Source of the DNA: Phoronis australis
Lineage: Eukaryota; Phoronida; Phoronidae
Direction: 5' to 3'
Assembly (NCBI GenBank): GCA_002633005.1
Contig: NMRA01000089.1
Location: forward strand, 312,001-372,000
Length of the DNA: 60,000 nucleotides
How positions within the stretch are numbered: position 1 is the stretch's first letter; the number at the start of each line of letters is the position of its first letter. Below are positions 42,949 to 58,700 of the stretch, one piece after another. The translations under genes were made by a program, and so were the position numbers. Below the pieces are notes generated by a model. That model was not told the origin of the DNA. It was given only the letters and a program-made list of their open reading frames with translations, and searched no databases.

Positions 42949-43940
42949 ATTGAATAGAGCTCAGTTGTGTAGACTTTTGAAGTAGAGGGTTTTGTGGGCC
43001 GTGGAGGTTTTAGAACAATCGAACGAGACTGCTTACAATAGACCCTTTTGGAAAGGGAAACGTCTCTGGGCGATTTGTTTCATCTCTGGTATTGAAAAGT
43101 TTCACTGGGTAATTTTTATTTTCAGTTACCTTTGCAAAAAGTCGTACTTGACCCTTCGCATGCATGTATACAACCGAAATAATCAAAGAGAGATTTTCCG
43201 TACTCCTACCGAGCTGTGGAACTAAGCTGGATGTTCGTCTGACTTTACGAAATTCGTAATCGGCGGATACTTGAAATTTTCGTGGTTGTCCATTGACTCA
43301 GAAAATCTGATGTATTCTACAACTTGCCACATCAGTGTCTGGATGAGCTTGCAGGGGAATGAACAAAAGTGGGATCATTATGAACGGATATCCCAGCACT
43401 TGCTCCACAAAATATGTGAAGGCACACTCATGGGACACACACGAAAACTGCCTCCCAGGCCCGCTCACACTTCTTTGAACATTTCTTTTTTATATAACAG
43501 TTACAGGTGTAAATATTTCTTTGCCATAACAATCTCATACTATTAAATGATTTCATTGATTTTCGCCGATTTGTTAAGTTGCTTACAAAAAGTGTCAGCT
43601 ACAGCTCCCAGCTCCATAGTGCGCAGCCCATGCAACAAAATAATAAGTAGTCAGTTTACGGGGTGACGTGAGCTGCAGCCTCCAATACCTTGGATACCTA
43701 AAAGTTCACAGAAAAATGCAATCTTAAGTGAACACCATGAGTGTACCAGATAACAGATATCCCCACTCCATCTTCTAATAACTTTATAATGCCTGAGGAT
43801 GACCACAGAAATGACAGACTGAAACTTCCCGCCAATGTAAAAAGGCTGGAGGGTAACAAAAATAGACCAAGAGATTTTAGACATGATGTTAACACTATCA
43901 TATTAGTACACCAACGAACACTTAACTTGGGTCAAATAAT

Positions 43941-43946
43941 TTTATT
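43941..43946 (-). terminator. Poly(A) signal of RPS27A
   Basis: AATAAA on the minus strand, 23 bases after the stop, fitting the very short 3'UTR typical of this gene. Confidence 0.8.
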
Positions 43947-43968
43947 GTGGAAAACACATAACATTTGT

Positions 43969-47280
<3,312 letters not shown>

Positions 47281-48323
47281 GATGCCTCCTACAAAGCAAC
47301 ATGAACATCAATAAGAGTAATGACAGCACTTGCAATAATCTTGCCCCAAGAACATTTGCACAGAAATCGACTTCTGATATAGATCCCTGGCAATTACCGG
47401 TCCTTAGTCATGTTGGATGCAATTTTTAGGCCTACAAAGAACAACAGTTCCTAAAAGCTCGAGACTGGGCTCTACGAACCGGATAGTCATTTTACAGAAT
47501 GAAGTATAGTCTCAAGCAGTAAAGAATGGCCAGTTCCCTCAAAATCCAGAATGAATAAGTAATAATTTGACAATAATCTCAATTGACAAGTTGTCTAAAC
47601 CTCAAGTCAGTTCCTTTAATGGATCATGGGTTTATAGCCCCTTTAAATAACCCAGTAATACCCAAGACATTTCAACTAGTTCCTTCAATACGAAAATGAG
47701 ATAGAGTACAGGGTTGGCCGCTTATTATAAATAACTCCAACTTGACAAATGCGGCCAGGCAAAATTCCCTGGTCACAAAACAGGAACTGAGGTCGCCAAA
47801 ACAGAAAAACGACACATAGCTGGAAACGGCCAAAAATGAAATAAACAAAATACGTGAATTGGAGGACCGAGCAAATGTCGGCAGGGGCACCCAACATTGC
47901 CTTGGTGGAGTTCTCCTTAATTGAATGAAAAATCAGTGTTTTGAGTGCTCATGACCAATCTCCCCTTGCATATATTATCCCATGCACTCTAACGTCCCAA
48001 GTCACCATAGGGGGTTGGCAGACATTCCCCGACCATTACTCATTAACAGGCACTTGCAATTTTTGTCGAACGACTCCAGTTCAAGTATGATTACTTCATG
48101 TAGTGTTTTGAGTGCATGCTTGGACGTGTATGTGGCAACTTGGAATGTTTACCTGGTCACTATACAAAATCTAAGGCTGGATTGATGACATGAAGGTCAC
48201 CAAATTAAATCGTGCTGAAAGTTACAAATCTACACACAAAACAGAGGGAAAAGTCATTTTTAAAGGACTTAATGAAAACACAACAAAAAGGAACTGTCGA
48301 GCTTCAGTTTGAGTAATTGTTTT

Positions 48324-48408
48324 GCTGTTCAGAGAATCGGTAACGCAAAATAGGGATTTCAGTCATCGGAAGCCCTTAGAGGTGCCCTAAGTTTCTCATC
48401 ATAACAGC
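48324..48408 (-). ncRNA. Box C/D snoRNA-like RNA, copy C (5'UTR intron region)
   Basis: Same core but a different closing stem, GCTGT/ACAGC, still complementary. Box C ATGATGA at 48,396-48,402, box D CTGA at 48,329-48,332. Hairpin partly weakened (ACTTAG / CTAAGG). Supports an RPS27A transcript reaching beyond 48.4 kb. Confidence 0.78.
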
Positions 48409-48682
48409 TGTCAATTTTAATTTTTGTTTGGGAGAGACAAAGTCAGAAAACGATAACAACAACATAGTTTCTGCATAACTTCAACTTTACTTTGCAGTAT
48501 GCGTAAAGCATTTTGTAATTTTCAAAAGTAAAAGAATTTCATCCCAACCGGTCAGCGACATGCAGATTTCAACTCCCATGATGTATTTCGAGTAAAACAT
48601 CAAGCGCTGATGATTGTCTTGAAACACTCAAGTCGGACTATGCTGTGAGAAGTGATCTCAACGTTGAATAGCACTGACTGGA

Positions 48683-48788
48683 TATAGCGGTTCCTAATTT
48701 AGAGAACCAGGCAATCACTTAATAACGCCCAAGGGTCCGTTATCTAGTAGATGAAACTGGTTCTCCAATTCAGGGACACTTGCATTAT
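48683..48788. mobile_element. Palindromic MITE (GGACCCTGA family), diverged
   Basis: Shares TTTAGAGAACCAGGCAATCA and GATGAAACTGGTTCTC with the 38,006 element; outer arms degraded. Confidence 0.6.
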
Positions 48789-48891
48789 GTTCAACTACAG
48801 CCCTTACGACACGTAACCTGGCTGTAAATAAGTATTTATCGACACACTCGACAAGGTAGTTAACCCTCGGAACACATTTTAGTAATAGTCG

Positions 48892-48992
48892 GATAGGTGG
48901 GTCCCTGATTTGAAAATCAGTTACTACCACTGAATAACAGGCATTATTCAGTGAAAGTAGCGGAGTTATGAATTCAGGGACCCATATGTATC
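48892..48992. mobile_element. Palindromic MITE, related
   Basis: GGGTCCCTGATTTGAAAAT on the left and inverse ATTCAGGGACCCATATG on the right, with inner CACTGAATAACAG / TTATTCAGTG. Confidence 0.6.
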
Positions 48993-49213
48993 TAACTTTT
49001 ACCCACAATTTTGCCCAAATCAAAATCATGTCTGTGACAGTTGCAAGGCCTAAATGAAGCAAAGTACAACACTAGGTCCTAACCAAAACAGACAAAGTTA
49101 TCTCATGAAAGAAGTCAGAAGTGTATGCAGAAATGTCAACATTTTCCACACAAATGCCTTACTCTCGATGCCATTTTATCGCCGAGGAACTCTGCAGCAA
49201 GTTGATGTCTCAC

Positions 49214-49246
49214 CTAGTTTATACTTGAATGCTACTTAGGAAAGAG
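49214..49246 (-). promoter_or_regulatory. RPS27A: Candidate RPS27A 5'UTR exon with TOP start
   Basis: Minus strand CTCTTTCCTAAG resembles the 5' terminal oligopyrimidine start of ribosomal protein mRNAs, and 33 bases on, ACTAG is followed by a good donor GTGAGA. Chosen because an upstream noncoding exon is required and the snoRNA-like copy at 48,324 would then be intronic. Not unique evidence. Confidence 0.3.
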
Positions 49247-49430
49247 ACCAACCCTCGAGCTCTTATTCTGACGCAAGTGGAAACAGACGAAGGAGTTGTG
49301 CTCTTGCAAGTCGCCATTTCTACTAGATAACAGATTTCATTAACTTGGGATTGTTAACTCTTGTTCCACAACAGAAGATAACCATGCTACAAGCCAGGTA
49401 TGTTTTAAAACAACTGTGAAGTACCACATT

Positions 49431-51607
49431 CAGGGCTCGACATAACGAGCTGCAGGTCGCATTTGCGACCTGAAATTTGGAAATGCGAGCTGAGATTTTT
49501 GTCAGCTCGTATAAAGTCACAAAATGCGACCTGGAATTTCCAACGAATGCGAGCTGAGTTTTTACACTTCTCAACAGACACCTGGCAAATACAAAGCAGC
49601 TCTTGTTAATCCGACCGTTATTTGGTTGTTGCCAAATACAAGTTCAAAAGAACACTAACAGGCCTCCCGATGACTTGTAAGCAAGTCGCGTGAACATGGG
49701 ATATGAAGAATCGATCTTTGACGCGTTTCATTGGCTAACACTTTCGGCCACTTTTGTAAATTCCCGGATTCGCCGCAGAAAGTTTCGGGCCACTGCTTAC
49801 ACGTGATAACACTTCACAAAACAACAGTGTTTCTATTAATTCTTAAGCGATCAACTTACCAAACTTTGTGGTGGACAAAAATGCTTATTTTTCACATAAG
49901 ATGTCCTTATTACATGTACCAAACATCCACGACAATATCCCTGATATCGCACTGCGGCACCGTTAGCGCGCAAGCGGTCCCGGCAGACAATCGTGACTTA
50001 GACTGAGATGTGCTTCTCCTTTTATCGTATTAAGACAGCCAAAGTGAAAATGACAACCTTATTAATCGCCAAACGACGGTCACGTCTTTACTTTCAGTTG
50101 CCAAGAAATTCTCAAACCCTTTACTTGTTTCTGGGGCTACGTGCGCGAAATATGATTGTCTTTCACACATTGTTGCCAACGTAAAGTGTAGGCCTACTCC
50201 AACGATTCAAGTGCGTGAACTCACGCGTGCGCACCACTTCAAAGAACAGCGACAGTCCTAAATGAAAGAGTATACCGGCTTGGCTCTGGTTTATTTGAAA
50301 ATGAACTCAGTTTCCCAGCGGTTATAAAAGACCCGATGTCCCGGGACCGATATAACCCAGAACTAACGTTATCCTGTTCCGATGTTTCCCGAGGTCGATG
50401 TTCTGTAAACCCTGTATTCTATGCCCGTAGCCAGCTATTGCAACTAAACTGGCACTAGATGCGAAATTGTGGTTCAAGTTAGCGAACTTTTCATTCTTCT
50501 CTTTATACACCCCCCGGCAACTTTTTGCTCCCCGAACCACCTTCGCCGTAAAATGTTCAGACTCCTATAGAAACAACCTTGTTCCGGCTGAAGCGGGCAG
50601 TTAAAAAAATCATTCCGGGTGGCTAAAAAGGGTACAATGTAGTTGGTAACGATATCCAGAAAGTCACCCCTACCAGATGGAGTTTGCCTCGCAAAATCGT
50701 ATTATTATAACGTTTTTTACCATTGCAGCGTTTTAATATCTTATTACCGCAAACACTGAGGTTAACGACTATGCTCACGCACAAGCCTACTCCCTACCTT
50801 TAAAGTGTTTCATAATAAGCGCTCACTGATCTATTAAAAGTCCCCCCTGAAATTTTGAGAATTTCTAATTAAGCGCCCACAGTTCAAGCTAGCGCCCATC
50901 ATTGCGCACTACAAACGACCGCGTGTGGTTTAAAATTGACACGCAGCTTATATGGTGTGTGTCAGTTTCATTTTACACAACTTCAGTTTTCAAAAACGTC
51001 TTTTCACAATATATAAAAACCAAATCTCGGCTTTGTTTTATACCTCGGAAAGAAAGTTAACACTAGTGACGTGCGTGTCGTTTTGCGACTGACCTATTTT
51101 TTCCCGTACTTGGAAGGTATTGAAGAGCAAACTCGCGATTACCCGAGTTAGTTTGAATCGTTAACGACTTTGATGACGGCCAGTAGCAGACCAGATCTAA
51201 CAAAATCCCAGATACTTTTTTCAACGGGCATTTTCTCCCTTTTCACTTCGCAAATTTAGCTACTCGAATGCACAAGTCAGTTAGAGAGCACTGATTCAAC
51301 TTTCACGCCGGCAACTTGGCTTGCGCTCTAGAGACTTTCAATGGCGGTCGTGAAGAACAGTAAGGCCGTACCTGCATGAATGAAGTCAATTTTGAGATCC
51401 GAAATTTGTGAGCATTTAACGCTGCAGGTAAGAGCATAATCTAAACATTTTCTCGATGATCTAAAAAATCTATTTTGGCGCGTTAAAATGGCGGGAAAAT
51501 TTTGCGACCTGGCATTTACGAATGCGAGCTGGATTTTGAAAATGCGACCTGGGATTTTGGCTAGGTCGCAAAATGCGACCTGGCAATTTTAATAGCGTCG
51601 AGCCCTG
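49431..51607. mobile_element. Non-autonomous DNA transposon (hAT-like), 2.2 kb
   Basis: Begins CAGGGCTCGAC and ends GTCGAGCCCTG, flanked by direct ACATT (49,426-49,430 and 51,608-51,612). Subterminal clusters of GCGACCT / GCGAGCT words at 49,450-49,560 and 51,505-51,590. No long open frame, so non-autonomous or decayed. A 5-bp duplication is unusual for classical hAT (8 bp), so superfamily is uncertain. Confidence 0.8.
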
Positions 51608-51612
51608 ACATT

Positions 51613-52576
51613 CCTAATTTCTTTGGAAACCACCGTCAGCAAAAATTGCAAGGAGAGCCAACACACGTGAGTTGCACCAGTTTGAGACCGTTTTGACTAA
51701 ACGACTTCCACTGCACTGGAAATCCCAGGGGCCCAGGGCACAGGCAGAGTGGAGGGACGTCTCCAAGACCCCCGACTTAATTGCAACTTGCAACCTTAGT
51801 TGCAATATTGCGACCTTAGTATTTTCTTAGCGTTACACAAGGGATTTGTAAAACGGTTTGTGTGTACGTTGCATGAATGAGGACCCGACTATAGGCATGC
51901 ACAAACCAATGGCCAGAAAAGTTTATAACAATTTCGTTTATTCGGCACACTGGCAGTTAAAGCGAATCTGCAAATACTCCTTGAAATAAAAGTCAAACCT
52001 TGTACAAAGTTTGTTTTAAAACCCCACTATGATTAAAAAGTACACTAAACCAGAAATCAAAACACTTTTTGAGTATTTTCCGTAGAAATAAGAAACTTTT
52101 TGTGACTGATCGAAATTTTTACCTCACATGCAGATATGGCGGAAGTGAAAAAGGACAAATCTTTGGGGTTACCTTCGAAACTCCATGCATTTTCTTATTG
52201 CAGGTCGTAGCATTGAAAATCTAAATTTGAATAAAAAATAGCTATTTAACCCAAGCTTAATGTGATATTTAGTTTTTAATTGAAAATATTTTATTAAGTG
52301 AGGTTTTTGAGCGTAAAGTGAAGTTTCAGTATTCTAGCATTAATTTGTGGTCTTAGCTATATTCTGGTCAAAACGATTAATGATTTTTTTATAAAATAAC
52401 ACAATGTCGTAACTATGACATTTTTTTTCTACTATTTTATTTCTTTTGCTACATGAGAATGTAACATTATAATATTATAAATAACCAATCATGGTGATAC
52501 GCCTATATTTTATTAATTTCTTCACATATTTTTTATGAAGATGAATAAATTTAAGGACCCGACATTGTTGTTGAAA
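51613..52576. other. Intergenic region and TTC7 5' flank
   Basis: AT-rich except a GC-moderate part up to about 51,800. Must contain the TTC7 promoter and 5'UTR; no TATA box or initiator is convincing. In-frame ATG at 52,535 lies upstream of the preferred start. Confidence 0.45.
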
Positions 52577-52721
52577 ATGGCTTCCGCAAGCAGAAAGCAG
52601 AAGCCTGCGAAGGGAATTCAGCGCTTTGAAAGCGAAATTGATAAGTTGCGTTGTAAAGGAAACTGGATAAAGGCCATGGAAATTGCCAAGCAAACATTGC
52701 CCAAAAGTATTGGTGGAATTG
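52577..52721 (+). CDS. TTC7: TTC7 exon 1
   Basis: 145 nt. MASASRKQKPAKGIQRFESE, then IDKLRCKGNWIKAMEIAKQT; human TTC7B ETEIERCRSECQWERIPELVKQL. Donor GTAAGT. Confidence 0.88.
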
Positions 52722-55700
52722 GTAAGTAACGAAATTCCACAACCTTCGGTTCCATGTTGTTGTTGGTGGCATGCCGGGCAGTAATCAGTAATGTAGTGAT
52801 TCCAAAAGGTGTCCTTACATCTCATTGGCCATTACCGGCATATGGGCCTTACAGCCAACGTCGGCAGTCTCCAAGATGAACAGCAGTCGTCTCTCGATGC
52901 CGACAGAGGGCGCGCGCGGCAGAAGGCCAGCGCAGCAGTGAGACAGGTCAAGTGACGTCTCACTACAGTAAGATCACTAGGCAATGACCATCGCCTCTGT
53001 TGGCCCGAACCAGAGGCGATGCAGAGGCTATAGGCGCTCTGTACGCCGGAATCTTTTCGGCGAATTATGCCTCGCACCGACTAAACCATCAAAGTCACGT
53101 TGTTATAAGTACCTTTTGTGCATTGAGGAACACCTTAGGAGGTTGTCGATGTGTTTAATTCCTTCCAACTCGAATAAATACTCCCGTTATGAAACTTTGT
53201 CTTCGAGCAGTCCCTATTTCAGTTCCCAAAATCGTGAAATCAACATTTTCATTTTTTTAACCAGGCCGAAGGTCAGAAGTTGCGGACCTAGCGGCGAACT
53301 TTGAAAGCTGACGTTCCTGCCCTTCGCGTACGTGCTGCCGGGAACCAGCCATGCATTTGCCGTGTTGTTAAACATTAAAATGTCAAATATGTGCACAAAG
53401 ACTATTAAATGTCATATCAACAGCATTTATTTTTATCAAATACAAACAATAATTCATTGAAATACAATCAGTTTCAAGTAACGCCAATTAACGACAAGTA
53501 TAATTGGTGGCATTTTGGAAACGAACATTTGACTGACAAGACCGCAATGGCTCACCTTTGGCCTATTTAAAGATTGAGGTCATGAAGTCACATCACCTAG
53601 CGAGCGCGGTAAAAATTGGAGCGTGCGCAATATAAAAATGGTGAGTTCACGATTTTGGGAACTGAATAGGGATTGCTCGAAGAAATAGTTTGATAATGGG
53701 AGTATTTGTTCGAGTTGGAAGGAATTAAACACATCGACAACCTCCTCAGGTGTTCCTCTATGCGCAAAAGGTATTTATAACAACGTGACTTTGATAGTTT
53801 AGCCGGTGCGAGGCATAATTCGCCAAAAAGCTTCCGGCGTACAGAGCGCCTATAGCCTCTGCATCGCCTCTGGTTCGGGTCAACAGAGGCGATGGTCATT
53901 GCCTATAAGATCACAGGCGTCCTCAGCTTCTGATCGTCCCCAATACACTCAGTGTTCTCCACGACCTGTTTTGACTCGACGCGGTAACGAGTTTGGATTT
54001 TGCTGCGTCGAGTTTGGGGAAAGTGCGTCGAGTTTGGGGAAAGCGCGTTGAGTTTGGGGACAGCGCATCGAGTTTGGGGAAAGCGTGTCAAGTTTAAAAA
54101 TTGCCGCGCCAGGTTTAAAACCTTGGCTGACTTGGTACTGCAGCCCTCAGCATCTAATCAGAGCCTGATTTTACCAACAGTTAACATATAGTTCACTTTA
54201 GTAAGAGGCAGTTAAACAGCACCGTAATCGCCGTATTAAGGCATCCGGGGCGCTTATTGTAACCCAAGGGGGTTGATACCCGGTCTCAGAAACAGGTGAA
54301 GTCGGAAGCTAGGATTCATCAAATTTATGCTATGTGATGTATCTGTAGCTTGTGACAGGCTTTCAATAAAACAACAAAACTGTGGTGCGTTGCTATCAAA
54401 CTTCGTCATTGTTAAATTACGATCATTCTACAGAAAATTGTGCTGAAATCCCAGAGCGAAAACACGCCTACTTTTTGCGCCGCTGCCTAGCGATTGTCGA
54501 CAGGGCAGCTTAAATACAAATATAGTTTCGACTCAACAAATTACCTGAAATCCTCACTTAAGTTTTCCAAATAGTGTTCCTAAGATTTTAAGTTCCTGTG
54601 GAGTCTGTATTATGATAGGTTTAAGTCTGTGCAATATTGTATCCAGCAACTTGAGAAAAATCTCTGGACGAACACACATGTCGTAGTGAAGTGACCTTTG
54701 TTTTGAAGATCGTCTGCGTGTGTGAGTGAGCAAGCGCGTGCGTGTCATCAGCGTTCATTTGCTGGAGGTGTGCATTGTAACTAAAGAAATAACACAAGCA
54801 GTATCACGAGAACGCGTTTTATTTAGCACTTGCTGATCACATCTGCTATTAAAACGTGTGAGATTTGTCTCGGTAGGGTCTAAGACCGAATGTCGTTGAG
54901 TCGCCGGGTGACTGGATGTGTGCGGAGGTGTCCACTATTATTTGGGCATTTTATCAGGTAGTTTACTTTAAAAACACCAATTTTGAATACATTGAAAAAG
55001 TGATTAATAAGGCAATCTCTCTTAAAAACAACGCAACAGTTTTTACGGCATTAAAAACTTTCTGAAATTAGTGGCCAATATTTATTTCTTGCCGATATAG
55101 CTACCCGGCGTAGCTTCATCGATAGACTAATGTCTGCGATGTCAAGTGATAGGTATGTAGCGCGCGCTTCCTGGCCACGTGCTTTTAACAACAATTTTTT
55201 TATTCGTGAGACAGTCATAAGCGGTTTTCACGTGTAGGCCTTACAAAGTGTTAAAAAGTAGGTCACACCTGACCAGTTCAATATACATTTTTGAAACATA
55301 GGTCCTACATAAATTACCTCCAGTGTTGACTACTGATACTGAACTCTAGAAATTTGCGTCGAGTTTGGAATTGTTATTGTGGAGAACACTGTACACTACA
55401 TGTAATACAACAAGGTATGACACTCCCGACTAGAAATTCCACGGGTGCTTCACTTCAGCCCTCCATAGCTAACATAAAACTCAATAAATTTACACAAAAC
55501 AAAGTTTCAACAAACCATTGGCAATTGTTCTTTCTTCCAATACCATTCACGGTGTCATGTTCCAGCGACTTCGTAAGAAATTCGCAGTCAAAGAACAAAA
55601 ATGTTCACAAAAAGCCCAAACACTTCCATCTTGGACGGCTCGAGGTCAAGGACGGTACGGAAATTGCCAGTTTGTCGCGTAAAGTCACGATAACGCCGTC

Positions 55701-58700
55701 CATCCATAATTCATCGGTAATTTCAAAATGCCCAAGGTCAAGCGGAAACTTACAGAGGGTGATGGGATGAGGAGGTCACCTGTCTTCTAGCCACTCCAAT
55801 AGGCTTCAGTTCAGAAGGGTAATAAGTATAAGATACAGAAAAAGGTCTAGTGTATCTGGCTCCATGCTTGACGAATTGCCTTAGACTAGGCAGGTGAACA
55901 ACCGGCTCACTCTATTACTAGCAGTCAACCCACCCTACTCACTAGTACTCCCATGTATGCTCTTCCAGACATGCTAATCATAAGGCATATCACATGCCTC
56001 ACAGGAAACGTAATTTCTATTTCTGTGGTCGTCTGTCATGGCATTCATGACCAGATTGTTCTACTGGCATATTTACATATTAATTAAATAACAAAACAAT
56101 TAACAGCAGGTAAGTGATAAAGTGATTTTTTTTTAATTCGCTCACACTCCTCCCAGTTTTGCTACAATAGTCGCGCTGTCTGGCCTGACATTTGTCTGAA
56201 CATTACTAATGTTCTGGAACTTTCCTCAGGGTTCCACCGGAGCCCTGCCTCCACTGGTCACGCGTCAGGCCTTAGTTGGAGACCAGTGTTGAGAAATCAC
56301 TGAGTACTTTCTTCAGTCAAGCCTATACTCAGCATGTGGTGTTACTGGTCAATATTCATTTGAGGAAAAGTGTCATGATAGTTACAAATTCTTGGCATGC
56401 TTTATTTTTTAAGATTTTAATAACAATATGAAGGTACACAATGGAAGCAACTTTTGGTTATACCAAGCAGTTCAGACAGTTGTGATGACTTCATGTTTAA
56501 AAGTGTTTTGTTGAATTTTTAGACGAATTAACAAATCTTTTGAGTGCCGAACAAAGACTGGAAGAATATCTGCGGTTAAATCCTGCAACGGAAACCAACA
56601 TATTTAAAGCCAGGAATGAGATGGGCCCTGTTGAAAGTCAACTTCAAGGTCTTGTGACACATTGTAAAGGAAAACGGGTATGATTAAAGACAATTTCTAT
56701 TTTATAACATTTTTAGCTTTCAGTGTTTGCAAGCGATGTTCTTTTTTCTTGTGGTTTGAGCTGCACAATTGTTGTTTTGTATTTTGCAGTTATAAGTACT
56801 GGCCTACTTGTTGCTATGTGAATTGAATTACAATTCATAGGAAATATGTTCAGGATGGGTTTGCTGTAAGTGGTTAAAAGTCATTTGTAAACTGGTTCAT
56901 CCTGCGACTTGTGGCCTGTTAAATTCAAGTACCCACGGGGTGCCAATTATGCCAAGCTGAAACTTAGATAAGTCAAGTTAGCGGTGGTTAATCTTTCTGT
57001 TAAAGATGTCAATAAACAACATTCTATCGTGTGTTATTAGGAATACTAATTTACCTTTTAATAATACCAAAACAAAAAGCTCTACCCCAAAACATGAACC
57101 AATACCGTGGTTTTCAAAGATGGTGTTGTATGGGACTTTAACTACTTGCCATTCTCGGCTCACTTAATTACACAGGGGAACACAAGAAGAATTTACTCGT
57201 TTGTAGATGTCGCAGATCTGGATGATGACCAGAGGTAGTGTGGCTGTTGTCGCAATGGTCAGACACAGGAGGCTCTGCATACACGTCCATTACTGTACAG
57301 CAATACATAAATATTGAGCCCAGGGTTTGAACCCTCTCTGTTTCTGAATCTGTACCTGTCTTGGTTTGCGCACCATGTTTTTTAGCTTTCATTGGTCAAA
57401 CTTCATGATTACTAACCTGAGAATGTTCCATAGCAGTATGGCTTATGTACAAGTTGATAATAAGTCAGTACTCCTTATATGTAGATATCTTTATATGTAG
57501 ATATCTGGGTCTGTTTATACCAAAGTTCCAAATGTGATTTGACAATCTGTATATCACGTGCATATTCATGTCTGAGTTGATTGGATAATCTTTTTGACAT
57601 GCTTTCATGTTCGAGTTGTGATTGGGCAATTTTTATTGCAGGAAAATATCTACTTTGAAGCATCTCTGCTGTTGTGCAAGCTCTACCATGCTAAGGGTGA
57701 ACACGACAAATCGCTAAAGGTTCTTGATGACATTGGAATCTATACTCTTACACTGCCTGATGCCTCAACACATTTCCTGCGACTGCTAGCCGAAGGATGG
57801 GCTGTCAGGGGTAATGCTGGTGGCATACAACAGACTTCAATCTATGAAAGTTAGAAAGTTTGTGGTCTGATATGAACGTTTTATGTTGAGATGTTCAGAA
57901 CGGGTGTTTTGTCATTTCCTGGCTTTCTTAGAAATGTGTTACGGCTGAGGTCATGATGTTTCATTCCTCATTCTAAGACTCTTCACCACTGGTGCTGGTT
58001 TCTATCAAGAATTATCAGTACCATTTGATTCAATATTTCTTGTTCATACATTATTTTGATGTTATTTTATGAATACTACAGGTTTGGAAATAAGTACGTA
58101 TACCGTTCTCCATGACCTGATAAACAACTTTCGATTTTGCCGTGACGAGTTGGGTCACCTGTATCAAATTTGAAAAATGGAGAACACTAATATACTGGTG
58201 TTAGGTTTAATTGTTCACACAACTGTAACGGTTGCCTGTCTGCCCTCATACAGTTACCCATCTGTGGAAACTCATTTTTCAAGAGAAGAATTCGTAAACA
58301 AATTCTCGTTCAATTAACCAAATCAGCAACTGGCCATTTTTACTCTACTCGTTCCAAGGGATATGACGTCATATCTTGTATATGTCTACAATAATGTCAT
58401 CCAGAAACTGACAAGTATTGTACCAAATGAACTTGAGCACTTGAGTACACATGTTCAGCCCTGTTGGCCACTGTATAAATCGCAACAGAAGAGATTATTT
58501 CTATGAGCAAAATGGGAATTGAAACATCAAAACCAGGAAATACAAGTTTCCAAGCTAGTGATCTTCTTGTATTTGTGATATCTATCCTTTTTTTTACTTT
58601 CAGGGTATTGTTTGGAGAAAATCCCCAAGTCGAAGAGCTTGCAGAAATACCGTCACAAAAGTGAGCTGGATAAAGAGATTATTAACTGTTATGAAAAGTC

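Larger units (their letters stand above)
38663..43940. other. Intergenic region between CCDC88 and RPS27A
   Basis: Should hold the CCDC88 promoter just right of 38,662; I see no firm TATA or initiator. About 39,515-40,200 has scattered degenerate repeats with TTGCCACCAGG-type starts. N gap at 40,267-40,401. GC-rich, CpG-containing patches near 40,785-40,885 and 42,000-42,300. No MTIF2 gene seen here. Confidence 0.5.

Noticed and set aside
38663-43940. MTIF2 expected between CCDC88 and RPS27A by human gene order
   Set aside because: No GTPase motifs or matching exons seen on either strand.
49731-50006. 91-codon and similar frames within the 2.2-kb element
   Set aside because: No transposase signature; typical chance frames in a non-coding element.
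52137-52207. Short MAEVKKDKSLGL frame upstream of TTC7
   Set aside because: Only 23 codons and no donor or family match; ATG context alone is not enough.
52984-53899. Mirror-image 100-106 codon frames beginning MTIASV
   Set aside because: They are the two arms of one inverted repeat; similarity is due to DNA duplication, and the opposite strand is equally open.
55354-55770. 138-codon frame on the plus strand
   Set aside because: Begins inside a transposon end, has low-complexity composition and no recognisable domain; lies in TTC7 intron 1.
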